A stretch of DNA of 64,000 nt, from contig NZ_CALJEM010000020.1 of NCBI RefSeq assembly GCF_938074695.1, positions 62,001 to 126,000 of the forward strand. The letters are read 5' to 3'. Position numbers and translations under genes: made by a program. Source of the stretch: an uncultured Thermosynechococcus sp. GTDB taxonomy: Bacteria; Cyanobacteriota; Cyanobacteriia; Thermosynechococcales; Thermosynechococcaceae. The notes below the pieces were generated by a model, which made no database searches, had not been told where the DNA came from, and saw only the letters and a program-made list of their open reading frames with translations. Shown here in pieces: positions 50,413-59,654 of the stretch (position 1 is its first letter; each line of letters starts with the position of its first letter).

Positions 50413-52176
50413 TTGCATCCATTTCTACGACTTCTGAAGCACAGCCAACGCTACCAACGCCAAGTGGGGCATGCCTCCCTTTACTCCGTTCTGAATAAAA
50501 TTTTTGATCTTGCTCCCCCGGTTTTGATTGGCATTGCCGTGGACTTAGTGGTGAAGCGGCAGGATTCCCTCTTTGCCCGCTGGGGGCTAAGAACCTTTGA
50601 GCAGCAACTGTTGGCCTTGGCGGGTCTTTCGTTTGTGATCTGGAGCTTGGAGTCGCTCTTTGAGTATGCCTATGCCCGCAGTTGGCGCAACTTAGCCCAG
50701 CAGATTCAACACGATTTGCGCCTTGAGGCCTATGCCCATGTCCAGGAAATGGACTTGGCCTTTTTTGAGGAGCGCAGCAGTGGGGTGTTGCTCTCGATTC
50801 TCAACGATGACATTAACCAACTGGAGCGATTTTTAGACGGCGGTGCCAATGAAGTTCTACAAGTAACAACCACAGTTCTTGTTATTGGCGGGATTTTCTT
50901 TTATTTAGCGCCAAGTGTGGCTCTCTGGGGCATGCTGCCCATGCCTGTGATTCTTTGGGGATCAGTGCTCTTTCAGCGGCGGCTTGCCCCTCGCTATGCC
51001 GATGTGCGGGAAAAGGCGGGACGCCTCAATGAACGCCTAGCCAACAATATCACGGGGATTCAAACCATCAAGAGCTTTACTGCTGAAGCCTATGAATTGG
51101 AGCGCCTGCGCCGAGAGAGTGAAGCCTATCAACAGAGCAATCGCCGCGCCATTCGGCTGAGTGCGGCCTATATTCCCCTGATTCGCTTTGTGATTCTCTT
51201 TGGGTTTACGGGAACGCTGGTGTTGGGAGGCTTTGCCGCTTTTCAAGGGCGCTTGGATGTGGGTGCCTACAGCACAATGGTCTATCTGATTCAACGGCTG
51301 CTCTGGCCCCTAACCCGTTTGGGAGAAACCCTAGATCAGTACCAGCGCGCTATGGCTTCAACCCAGCGGGTGCTGAATTTGCTGGAAACACCGATTGCCA
51401 TTCCCACGGGCGATCGCCCCCTTAATCCGCGCCATGTTAAAGGAGAGGTGCGCTTTGAAGCCATCAGCTTTGCCTATGCCGGCCGCGCCTCCGTGCTAAA
51501 AAATGTCAGTTTACACGTCCCTGCGGGTCAGACGATCGCCATTGTCGGCGCCACGGGATCCGGTAAAAGTACCCTCGTGAAATTGCTACTGCGCTTTTAC
51601 GAGATGCAGCAGGGGCGCATCCTCATTGATGGGGTGGATATTCGGGAGTATCGGCTGCGGGACTTGCGTGCTGCCATTGGCTGGGTGAGTCAAGAGGTCT
51701 TTCTCTTTCACGGCACCGTCTTTGAAAACATTGCCTATGGCAGTCCGGGGGCAACCCTTGCTGACGTCGTCCACGCGGCAAAGCTGGCTGAAGCCCACGA
51801 ATTTATCCGGGAACTCCCCCAAGGCTATGACACAGTGGTGGGCGAGCGGGGACAAAAACTCTCTGGCGGTCAGCGGCAACGGCTGGCGATCGCCCGTGCC
51901 CTTCTCAAAGACCCGCCAATTCTTGTTTTGGATGAGGCCACATCGGCAGTGGACAACGAAACCGAAGCCGCCATCCAGCGATCCCTAGCCCACATCACGG
52001 CACATCGTACCACCATTGCCATTGCCCACCGCCTCTCCACAATCCGCCATGCCGACTGCATCTATGTCCTTGAGCACGGTGAAATTGTGGAACAGGGTAC
52101 CCACGAGGCACTCCTTGCTCAGCAGGGAGTTTATTACGGCCTGTGGCAAGTGCAAACGGGGATTCTTGAGACCTAA
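50413..52176 (+). CDS. ABC-type exporter half-transporter
   Basis: This 587-residue fusion of a six-helix membrane domain (about 1-315) and an ATPase domain belongs to the MsbA/lipid-exporter-like group. The ATPase motifs are GATGSGKST (Walker A), [16 protein letters not shown] (signature), [12 protein letters not shown] (Walker B) and IAHRLSTI. The start is a TTG at 50413. It probably works as a homodimer. The substrate is unknown; lipid or drug export are the common roles. Its last 4 bases overlap the convergent glgB gene. Confidence 0.9.
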   Translation: MHPFLRLLKHSQRYQRQVGHASLYSVLNKIFDLAPPVLIGIAVDLVVKRQDSLFARWGLRTFEQQLLALAGLSFVIWSLESLFEYAYARSWRNLAQQIQHDLRLEAYAHVQEMDLAFFEERSSGVLLSILNDDINQLERFLDGGANEVLQVTTTVLVIGGIFFYLAPSVALWGMLPMPVILWGSVLFQRRLAPRYADVREKAGRLNERLANNITGIQTIKSFTAEAYELERLRRESEAYQQSNRRAIRLSAAYIPLIRFVILFGFTGTLVLGGFAAFQGRLDVGAYSTMVYLIQRLLWPLTRLGETLDQYQRAMASTQRVLNLLETPIAIPTGDRPLNPRHVKGEVRFEAISFAYAGRASVLKNVSLHVPAGQTIAIVGATGSGKSTLVKLLLRFYEMQQGRILIDGVDIREYRLRDLRAAIGWVSQEVFLFHGTVFENIAYGSPGATLADVVHAAKLAEAHEFIRELPQGYDTVVGERGQKLSGGQRQRLAIARALLKDPPILVLDEATSAVDNETEAAIQRSLAHITAHRTTIAIAHRLSTIRHADCIYVLEHGEIVEQGTHEALLAQQGVYYGLWQVQTGILET

Positions 52177-54479
52177 GAATTAGAATTCAGGTTATAGCGT
52201 GCCCGCTCTGCCGCTGTCTTCTCTCGATCCAGTTTCAAGATCAGCACCGCCAAGGGGGGCAAACAGAGATCTAGGGAGTAACGGCGATTGTGGTAGGGCC
52301 ATTCATCGGCCCATTTGCCGCCCAAGTTACCCATATTGCTGCCGCCGTACTCACGGGCATCGCTGTTAAACAGTTCGCGGTAAAACCCATGCTCAGGTAC
52401 GCCAATGCGGTAGTGGCTATGGGGCTGCGGTGTAAAGTTACAGACGACAACGACAAAATCTTGATAGTCCCTGTCCCAACGGATAAAGGAAACAACGCTA
52501 TGGCGGTTATCGCTACAGTCAATCCACTCAAAACCCTCCTGTTTGAAATCTTGGGTATAGAGGGCAGGTTGTGAACGGTAGAGGCGATTGAGATCCTTGA
52601 AGAAACGTTGAATTTGCTGATGAGGTTCGTATTGCAGCAGGTGCCACTCTAGATCACTCCAGACATTCCACTCGCTCCACTGGGCAAACTCCATCCCCAT
52701 AAACATCGTTTTCTTGCCGGGGTGGGTGAACATGTAGGCAAACAAACAGCGCAGGTTCGCAAATTTTTGCCAGCGATCGCCGGGCATTTTGCCAATCATG
52801 CTCCCCTTGCCGTGCACTACCTCATCGTGGGACAGTGCCAACATGAAGTTCTCGCTGTGGTGGTACCACATACTAAAGGTGACGTTATTTTGGTGGAACT
52901 GGCGGAACCACGGATCCATGCTGAAGTAATCGAGAATATCGTGCATCCAGCCCATATTCCACTTCAGGTTGAAGCCCAAGCCCCCCATGTAGGTGGGCCA
53001 AGAGACCATCGGCCATGCCGTTGACTCCTCGGCGATCGAGAGAATCCCCGGAAAATAGCTAAAAATCACATGGTTGACTTGGCGCAGAAAGTTGGCCGCC
53101 TCTAAATTCTCCCGCCCACCGTATTCGTTGGGGATCCACTCCCCCTCCTTGCGGTTGTAGTCAAGGTAGAGCATCGAGGCCACGGCATCCACGCGAATAC
53201 CGTCAATGTGGTACTTGTCAAACCAAAAGAGGGCATTGGCCACCAGAAAATTGCGCACTTCGTGGCGACCATAGTTAAAGACAAGGGTGCCCCATTCCTT
53301 GTGTTCCCCCTTGCGCGGATCCGCATGCTCGTAGAGATGGGTGCCATCAAAGAAGGCGAGGCCGTGGCCATCCTTGGGAAAGTGCCCCGGTACCCAATCG
53401 ACAATGACGCCAATGCCGTTTTGGTGGCACTGATCCACGAAATACATAAAGTCTTGGGGACTGCCATAGCGAGAGGTGGGGGCATAGTAACCGGTCACTT
53501 GATAGCCCCAAGAGCCGTCGAAGGGATGCTCGGCAATGGGCAACAGTTCAATGTGGGTGTAGCCCAATTCCTTGACGTAGGGAATGAGTTTAGCCGCCAA
53601 TTCGCGATAGGTGAGAAAGCGTGCCCAGGGCTTGAGTTCTGCCACCTGCACGGGTTCTTGGGGTTGACCGTCGGCACCAATGGGCGGGTCCTCCATTGAG
53701 GCGTGAAGCCAGGATCCCAAGTGCACCTCAAAGACGGAAATTGGTTGGGTGAGGGGGTCGGTGTGGCGCCGCCTTTCCAGCCAGTCATCATCGTTCCATT
53801 CGTAGCTATTTAAGTCAGTAACAATGGAAGCGGTCTTGGGGCGTGGTTCTTGGTAAAAGCCGTAGGGATCCGATTTTTCGTAAATATGCCCCTCCTGATT
53901 TTTAATTTCATACTTATAGTGCTCGCCCACCCCCAAGCCAGGGATAAACAGCTCCCAGATGCCGTTGCCCCGCCGTGCCATTTGGTGTTTGCGCCCATCC
54001 CACTGGTTAAAGTTGCCGATGACAGAAACATTGCGGGCATTGGGCGCCCAGACGGCAAAATAAACCCCCGCGACCCCCTCCACCGTCAGCAAGTGTGCCC
54101 CCAGTTTTTCATAGATGCGGTGGTGATTGCCCTCGGCAAAGAGATGAATATCAAAATCCGTTAGCTTTGAGGAGCGGAAGGCATAGGGGTCATAGATGAC
54201 GCGCTCGTGGCCATTTTCGTAGATTTTCAGTTGGTAATTATGCAGTTCCGCCACGGGAATGCGGCACTCGAAAAAGTGCGGGTGGTGAACCGGCGTCATC
54301 GGATATTCTTGCCGCAGCTCTGGACAGAGGACACTCACCCGTTCGGCGTTGGGTAAATAGGCGCGTATCGCCCATACGGATTGGCCATTCTCACTGATCT
54401 GGTGACAGCCCAAAATTTCAAAGGGGTCGTGGTGCCGGTTGGAAACAATACGGTCAACCTGTTCGGGCGAAACGGTCAT
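52173..54479 (-). CDS. glgB: 1,4-alpha-glucan branching enzyme
   Basis: This GH13 enzyme makes the alpha-1,6 branches of glycogen. An N-terminal region and a CBM48 domain (about 120-220) precede the catalytic barrel. The nucleophile is Asp431 in [11 protein letters not shown], the acid/base Glu484 in [10 protein letters not shown], and a third conserved pair is at 551-552 in [12 protein letters not shown]. At 768 residues it matches cyanobacterial GlgB. It converges on the ABC exporter gene with 4 bases of overlap. It should work with glycogen synthase encoded elsewhere. Confidence 0.97.
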   Translation of the reverse strand: MTVSPEQVDRIVSNRHHDPFEILGCHQISENGQSVWAIRAYLPNAERVSVLCPELRQEYPMTPVHHPHFFECRIPVAELHNYQLKIYENGHERVIYDPYAFRSSKLTDFDIHLFAEGNHHRIYEKLGAHLLTVEGVAGVYFAVWAPNARNVSVIGNFNQWDGRKHQMARRGNGIWELFIPGLGVGEHYKYEIKNQEGHIYEKSDPYGFYQEPRPKTASIVTDLNSYEWNDDDWLERRRHTDPLTQPISVFEVHLGSWLHASMEDPPIGADGQPQEPVQVAELKPWARFLTYRELAAKLIPYVKELGYTHIELLPIAEHPFDGSWGYQVTGYYAPTSRYGSPQDFMYFVDQCHQNGIGVIVDWVPGHFPKDGHGLAFFDGTHLYEHADPRKGEHKEWGTLVFNYGRHEVRNFLVANALFWFDKYHIDGIRVDAVASMLYLDYNRKEGEWIPNEYGGRENLEAANFLRQVNHVIFSYFPGILSIAEESTAWPMVSWPTYMGGLGFNLKWNMGWMHDILDYFSMDPWFRQFHQNNVTFSMWYHHSENFMLALSHDEVVHGKGSMIGKMPGDRWQKFANLRCLFAYMFTHPGKKTMFMGMEFAQWSEWNVWSDLEWHLLQYEPHQQIQRFFKDLNRLYRSQPALYTQDFKQEGFEWIDCSDNRHSVVSFIRWDRDYQDFVVVVCNFTPQPHSHYRIGVPEHGFYRELFNSDAREYGGSNMGNLGGKWADEWPYHNRRYSLDLCLPPLAVLILKLDREKTAAERARYNLNSNS

Positions 54480-54562
54480 ATTTTTATACTTTCGTAAAAT
54501 ATAGAGACAATACTATAGAAAGGTTAACAGTCAGAATGCTCCCCTTGACAAGGGCATAGAGG

Positions 54563-55660
54563 CTATTTCTCTGGTTTCTCTTGATCGGCTGAGGGGGTTA
54601 AGAGTCCTTTGAGTAGCTCTCGCAATAGGCTCGGCCCTTGGTAGATCCAACCGGTGTAAAGTTGCACCAGGGTCGCACCGGCCGCTAGTTTCTCAATCAC
54701 ATCCTCTGGGGTAAAAATACCCCCTACGCCGATAATCGGCAGTGTACCTTGGGTCTGTTTGTGGATAAAGCGAATCACGGCAGTGGCGCGATCGCGCAAA
54801 GGTCTGCCACTCAGCCCTCCTGCCTCATCCGCTGGCGATCGCCCCGTCTGAGGAATAATCTGGGTTTTCAGCCCCTCCCGTGCCACGGTGGTATTGGTAG
54901 CCACAATCCCGGCGAGTTCATAGGTTTGAATCAGCTCAAGAATTGCCGCAATTTGCTCCCAACTTAGGTCGGGGGCAATTTTCAGGAGCAGGGGCTTGCG
55001 GGGGCAATTGGCGGTTTGTAGCGTGTCCAAAATGGGTTCCAGTTGTTCCTTTGCTTGCAGATCCCGTAACCGCGGCGTGTTGGGAGAACTGACATTAATC
55101 ACGAAATAATCTCCCAGGGGATGGAGCCGGCGAAAACTTGCTAGGTAATCCTCTTTTGCGGATTCCAAAGGGGTAATTTTTGACTTGCCCAAATTGATAC
55201 CGATGGGAATCGTCGGCTGGGGCGATCGCGCCAACCGAGCAGCCATGGCCTCTGCGCCCGCATTATTAAACCCCATGCGATTGATCGCAGCGAGATCAGC
55301 CGGTAAGCGAAAGAGACGCGGACGCGAATTGCCGGGTTGAGGGTGCCAAGTGACGGTGCCTAACTCGGCAAAGCCAAAGCCAAAGGCTGACCACACACTG
55401 CTGGCCACCCCATTTTTATCAAACCCCGCTGCCAAGCCAATGGGATTGGGAAAGCGCAGTCCCCACACTTGTCGCTCTAAACGCGGGTCTGAGAGAGCAT
55501 AACGTTGCTTGAGTTGCTGCCGTAGCCAAGTGCTTAAGGCATGCTCTTGATTCAGCCACCCACAAAAGGAAATAAACTGCTGGTGCAGAAATTCTGGATC
55601 GGCCTGCAATCCCCAGAAGAGAAGGGGCCGCAGTAGGTGGCGATAGAGATCAATGGCCAT
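54563..55660 (-). CDS. pyrD: Dihydroorotate dehydrogenase (quinone, class 2)
   Basis: This FMN enzyme oxidises dihydroorotate in pyrimidine synthesis and passes electrons to quinone. An N-terminal helical membrane-association part (1-65) marks class 2. The core has NPIGLAAGFDKNG, the catalytic Ser in INVSSPNTPRLR, the FMN site LLLKIAPDL and IIGVGGIFTPED near the end. At 365 residues it has a typical length. It lies 33 bases downstream of the 19-residue-repeat gene on the same strand, so they may be cotranscribed. The glgB start is 83 bases below its stop. Confidence 0.95.
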   Translation of the reverse strand: MAIDLYRHLLRPLLFWGLQADPEFLHQQFISFCGWLNQEHALSTWLRQQLKQRYALSDPRLERQVWGLRFPNPIGLAAGFDKNGVASSVWSAFGFGFAELGTVTWHPQPGNSRPRLFRLPADLAAINRMGFNNAGAEAMAARLARSPQPTIPIGINLGKSKITPLESAKEDYLASFRRLHPLGDYFVINVSSPNTPRLRDLQAKEQLEPILDTLQTANCPRKPLLLKIAPDLSWEQIAAILELIQTYELAGIVATNTTVAREGLKTQIIPQTGRSPADEAGGLSGRPLRDRATAVIRFIHKQTQGTLPIIGVGGIFTPEDVIEKLAAGATLVQLYTGWIYQGPSLLRELLKGLLTPSADQEKPEK

Positions 55661-55692
55661 TCAGATGGGAGTGGATTGGCGGCACTACCACC

Positions 55693-56235
55693 CTAGTCCA
55701 AATAGCCCATGAGGGTAGGGGAATCATCAATGATGTTGGAGGCGATGGGACGCTCTCCGGCTGAGTAGTAGGTTTCAGCAATGTGTAGGCCACTGGTGGT
55801 AATGGGACGAATGCCCATCAAATTGACCGTTTCTACAATTTCAAAGTTATCGGCAGCCACCGGACGCACCCCCATGATGTTGAGGGTTTCTACCACCCGG
55901 AAATTAGTTGCCGCAATCGGGCGAATACCGGCGGCGTTAATGCGGTCATAGATTTGCAGGCCACTGCTGAGGACGGGACGCTCGCCGGCATCTTTGATCA
56001 TGTGCACCACTTGCACGTGACTGGCCTCAATAGGACGTAAACCGGCGCTATTAAAGGTTTGCCACACCACAATATCACTGGCTGTGGGTGTGCCTGCGGG
56101 GGCAAGAGCTGTTTTTTCAGCAAGGGAGACCATTTGACCGCTATTTTCCTTATCAGGTGGGTTGTGGCGACGGCTGGGACGAGTGGCTTTGGCGGTAGGT
56201 TCTTCGGGGGGTGGCGTTTGGGGAGTTTCAGTCAT
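55693..56235 (-). CDS. Six-fold 19-residue repeat protein, unknown function
   Basis: This 180-residue protein is not recognised. The first about 50 residues are Pro/Thr-rich and probably disordered. Residues 54-170 hold six repeats of exactly 19 residues with a GxRP motif at 65-68, 84-87, 103-106, 122-125, 141-144 and 160-163, for example GIRPIAATNFRVVETLNIM. Each unit could form a strand-turn-helix, so a solenoid is possible. A short acidic tail ends in GYLD. The pyrD gene follows 33 bases later. No signal peptide or membrane helix is visible. Confidence 0.82.
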   Translation of the reverse strand: MTETPQTPPPEEPTAKATRPSRRHNPPDKENSGQMVSLAEKTALAPAGTPTASDIVVWQTFNSAGLRPIEASHVQVVHMIKDAGERPVLSSGLQIYDRINAAGIRPIAATNFRVVETLNIMGVRPVAADNFEIVETVNLMGIRPITTSGLHIAETYYSAGERPIASNIIDDSPTLMGYLD

Positions 56236-56388
56236 GGCGATCGCTCCTACTGCAATAATTCAATCCTACAGGCGAATTTCTATGCCAGTGTCTTATATCT
56301 ATAGTCTTTAATCATAGCAGTCAAAGAGGGGGGTTGGGGGTTGAGAAATGCCTTTGGCACCAGATCAGCATTCAGCAAATCTTGCTTT

Positions 56389-57075
56389 TCAAGCATGCAG
56401 CAGGGGAATCATGTCGGTAGGTGCTCCTTGGCCAATGACTTTGCCGCGATCAAGGACAATGGCACCATCCGCTTGCGCCAGCTCATCGAGGCGATGGGTA
56501 ACCCAAAGGGCTGTCATCCCCTGGGTATTGACCAGTTGGCGCACGTAGCCCAAGAGTTCCCGTTGACTATCGGGGTCAAGGAGGGCGGTGGGTTCATCGA
56601 GCAAGAGCACTCGACAATGGCGCGCGATCGCCCCGGCAATGGCCACCCGCTGTTTTTGGCCGCCACTGAGGGCATAGATGGGACGGCGTTCTAGTCCCTG
56701 TAAATTCACCGCTTGCAAAGCGGCACTGACGCGTTCGCGCACCTGCCAATAGTTGAGCGCCTCGCCATTCAGACTAAAGGCAATATCTGCACCGACACTG
56801 GGCATCACCAGTTGGTGATCGGGATTCTGGAACACAAAGCCAAGGGGCTGCTCGACATAGACTTCGCCCCGTTGGGGCGGCAGGAGACCCCCCAAAATCT
56901 TCACCAGGGTTGATTTGCCACTGCCATTGCGGCCTAGGAGCATCCACAGTTGGCCCCGCGGGATTTCTAGGGACACCCGATCCAGCACTAAAACCTCTGG
57001 CGACCAGCCAAAGGAGACTTCCTTGAGATGAATGGCCGCGGGGATTGCCGCCATGGCTTTTTGGACAATGCTCAT
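56389..57075 (-). CDS. ABC transporter ATPase, ECF/CbiO-like
   Basis: This 228-residue ATPase has Walker [16 protein letters not shown]-loop GFVFQNPDHQLVMPSV, signature LSGGQKQRVAIAGA and Walker B VLLLDEPTALLD. The QNPDxQ motif is typical of energy-coupling-factor (ECF/CbiO) ATPases, which power vitamin or metal uptake with membrane subunits encoded elsewhere. No membrane partner lies nearby. The ATG at 57075 (MSIVQKAM) is chosen; the open frame runs on to 57144 and would overlap the divergent sps gene. The substrate cannot be told. Confidence 0.88.
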   Translation of the reverse strand: MSIVQKAMAAIPAAIHLKEVSFGWSPEVLVLDRVSLEIPRGQLWMLLGRNGSGKSTLVKILGGLLPPQRGEVYVEQPLGFVFQNPDHQLVMPSVGADIAFSLNGEALNYWQVRERVSAALQAVNLQGLERRPIYALSGGQKQRVAIAGAIARHCRVLLLDEPTALLDPDSQRELLGYVRQLVNTQGMTALWVTHRLDELAQADGAIVLDRGKVIGQGAPTDMIPLLHA

Positions 57076-57138
57076 GTTTTTCGGTAGGGTGGGGATGACC
57101 CCCAATTGGGTTATCCTGCGCCAAGGAAGGGAGTGGCT

Positions 57139-59289
57139 ATGCAAGAGGGATTATACATTGTCCTCATCAGTATTCATGGTTTGATTCGGGGCGATCGCCT
57201 AGAATTGGGGCGCGATGCCGATACAGGAGGACAGACCCGCTATGTCGTCGAACTGGCAAAAAGCCTTGCAGCCCATCCCCGGGTGGCCCAAGTGGATTTA
57301 GTGACTCGCCTGATTGCCGATGCCAAGGTCAGTCCAGACTATGCTCGACCCATTGAATGGCTGGGCGATCGCGCTCGCATTGTGCGACTGGCCTGCGGAC
57401 CGCGCCGCTATTTACGCAAGGAGGTGCTCTGGCCCTACTTGGATGTATTTGCCGACGAACTGCTGCGCCATCTACGCCAGTTTGGCCGCATGCCCGATGT
57501 GATCCACAGTCACTATGCCGATGCGGGTTATGTGGGCTGCCGCGTGGCCGGCTGGTTGGGGGTTCCCCTTGTGCACACCGGGCATTCCCTCGGCCGGGTC
57601 AAACGCCGGCGGTTGCTCGCCCAGGGCTATAAACCGGAGAGTCTAGAGGAGCAGTTTCACTTTACGACTCGCATTGAAGCCGAAGAGCAAACCCTTGCCA
57701 GCGCTGCACTGATTATTGCCAGTACCCATCAGGAGGTGGAAGAGCAGTATCGTCTCTACGATCAATACGACCCAAAGCGGATGGCGGTGATTCCGCCGGG
57801 GGTGGACACTAGTCGTTTCTATCCGGCTCCTGTTGCCAAGGATTTGCCATTTCTCAAGGAATTGCGCCGCTTTTTAGTCGAGCCGGAAAAACCCTTTATC
57901 TTCTGCCTTTCCCGACCGGTACCGCGCAAGAATGTGGCCGCCCTACTCAATGTCTATGGCAGCGATCGCTTTTTACAGGAGCAAGCGAATCTCGTCTTAG
58001 TTCTTGGCAATCGCACCGATATCAGCAAGATGGAGGCCAGCCCTCGCCAAGTCTTCACCGAACTCTTTTTGCTGGTGGATCGCTACGACCTCTACGGCAA
58101 AGTGGCCTATCCCAAGACCCACACCAGCGATGAAGTCCCCGATCTCTACCGTCTGGCGGCACAGCAACGGGGAGTGTTTATCAATCCTGCCCTCACCGAA
58201 CCCTTTGGCCTCACGCTCATTGAAGCCGCTGCCTGTGGATTGCCAATTTTGGCCACAGCGGATGGCGGGCCGCAGGAGATTATTCGTCACTGTTGCAATG
58301 GTTTACTCTTTGATGCCCTCGATCCGGAGGCGATTCGCACTGCACTGCATCAAGCATTCCAAAGTGAGAGCCAGTGGCAGGCTTGGGCAGAAAATGGCCT
58401 CAAGGGGGTACAAGCCCACTACTCTTGGCACAGCCATGTGGAGAGGTATCTTCAGGCTCTAGATCAACTGTCGGAAAAATCGGTGTTGCCAGCCTTAAGT
58501 TTGCAGCGGCAGCCCAGCCAGTGTCAAGGCAATCAATTCCCGAGCCTATTGACGCGGAACCGCCTGCTCACCCTGGAACGCCTTTTGATTAGTGATATTG
58601 ACAATACGCTGATTGGCGATCGCGAAGCCCTTGAGCAACTCTTGACGCTGCTGCAACGCCGTCCTGAAATCGGTTTTGGCGTGGCCACGGGGCGTCACCT
58701 AGAGCTGGCCTTAGCAGTCCTTCAAGAATGGGGCGTACCGATTCCTGATGTGTTGATTACCGCCGTCGGCAGTGAAATTCACTACGGCCCCCATCTCGTC
58801 CCTGATACCAGTTGGCAGCAGCACATTAGCTATCGCTGGGAACCGCAACGGGTCAAAGACACCTTGGCAGCGGTGCCGGGGTTAACGCTACAACCTCCAG
58901 AAAATCAGCGCCCCCATAAAATTAGTTACAACGTAGATACGACGGTTCTCCCCAGCATTACCCCTGTCCTGCGTCTTTTACGGCAGCAAAAGCTCCATTG
59001 CCGGCCGATTTTCTCCCACAATCAGTTTTTGGATATTTTGCCCCTGCGTGCCTCTAAGGGGGATGCCCTGCGCTATCTTGCCCTCAAGTGGGGCTATCCG
59101 CTACAAAAACTTTTAGTGGCGGGGGATTCCGGCAATGACGAGCAAATGCTAACGGGCAATACCCTTGCTGTGGTTGTGGGCAATCACAGTCCTGAATTGG
59201 AAAAGTTGCGCGATCGCCCCCACATTTACTTTGCCAAAGGCCACTATGCCCAAGGGATTCTCGAAGCAATTGAGCACTATGGCTTTTAA
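57139..59289 (+). CDS. sps: Sucrose-phosphate synthase with C-terminal HAD domain
   Basis: This GT4 enzyme makes sucrose-6-phosphate from UDP-glucose and fructose-6-phosphate. The glycosyltransferase part (about 1-470) has the acceptor loop RDADTGGQTRYV, VHTGHSLGRVKR, a phosphate site near FCLSRPVPRKN and the nucleotide motif NPALTEPFGLTLIEAAACG. A HAD phosphatase domain follows (about 487-716) with ISDIDNTLIGDRE, VATGRH and AGDSGNDEQML, so all phosphatase motifs seem present and the protein may be bifunctional. The ATG at 57139 matches the family start. It is divergent from the ECF ATPase gene across 63 bases. Confidence 0.95.
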   Translation: MQEGLYIVLISIHGLIRGDRLELGRDADTGGQTRYVVELAKSLAAHPRVAQVDLVTRLIADAKVSPDYARPIEWLGDRARIVRLACGPRRYLRKEVLWPYLDVFADELLRHLRQFGRMPDVIHSHYADAGYVGCRVAGWLGVPLVHTGHSLGRVKRRRLLAQGYKPESLEEQFHFTTRIEAEEQTLASAALIIASTHQEVEEQYRLYDQYDPKRMAVIPPGVDTSRFYPAPVAKDLPFLKELRRFLVEPEKPFIFCLSRPVPRKNVAALLNVYGSDRFLQEQANLVLVLGNRTDISKMEASPRQVFTELFLLVDRYDLYGKVAYPKTHTSDEVPDLYRLAAQQRGVFINPALTEPFGLTLIEAAACGLPILATADGGPQEIIRHCCNGLLFDALDPEAIRTALHQAFQSESQWQAWAENGLKGVQAHYSWHSHVERYLQALDQLSEKSVLPALSLQRQPSQCQGNQFPSLLTRNRLLTLERLLISDIDNTLIGDREALEQLLTLLQRRPEIGFGVATGRHLELALAVLQEWGVPIPDVLITAVGSEIHYGPHLVPDTSWQQHISYRWEPQRVKDTLAAVPGLTLQPPENQRPHKISYNVDTTVLPSITPVLRLLRQQKLHCRPIFSHNQFLDILPLRASKGDALRYLALKWGYPLQKLLVAGDSGNDEQMLTGNTLAVVVGNHSPELEKLRDRPHIYFAKGHYAQGILEAIEHYGF

Positions 59290-59297
59290 CGAAAAGC

Positions 59298-59642
59298 CTA
59301 GCTGGAAATGCCCTTGGCGCGGTAAGCCGCAAGAATCTGATCCAGCGCCTCTACGGTTCGTTGCCGACTGGGATTGAGTTGGGGGTGGTCTTCCATGGCG
59401 GAATTGAATTCCGTGCCATCGTGCATCAGCAGCACTTAGCGATGCCCCCCTGAATGACACGGTTGGCAATCATTGCGGCCGTTGTTGCAATATTCCAATT
59501 CTGGGTATCCAGAATTCATCCCTAAAGCCTTGACAGAGGCTAAGACCTGAGGGAAGCCCTCAGTAGAGACCTCGCCATCTTCGGTAAGTCGCCGTGGGGG
59601 CGAGTGCAGTAAATAAGGATCCTGATACGCTAAATCGCACCG
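59298..59642 (-). pseudogene. Frameshifted, truncated polysaccharide deacetylase
   Basis: Three minus-strand frames together resemble the C-terminal half of a NodB-type polysaccharide deacetylase. The first, from about 59640, includes EGFPQVLASVKALGM, the second LDTQNWNIATTAAMIANRVI, and the third VLLMHDGTEF to a TAG at 59298. Joins fall near 59517 and 59436. LLMHDG and DTQNW are typical of the family. The N-terminal catalytic half is absent and the PEP-synthase-like gene begins there, so it is a dead remnant. Confidence 0.72.
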
Positions 59643-59654
59643 AGTTATCCACAA

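Noticed and set aside
59436-59654. 72-codon minus frame as a real small gene
   Set aside because: It is one of three frames of a broken deacetylase, not an independent gene.
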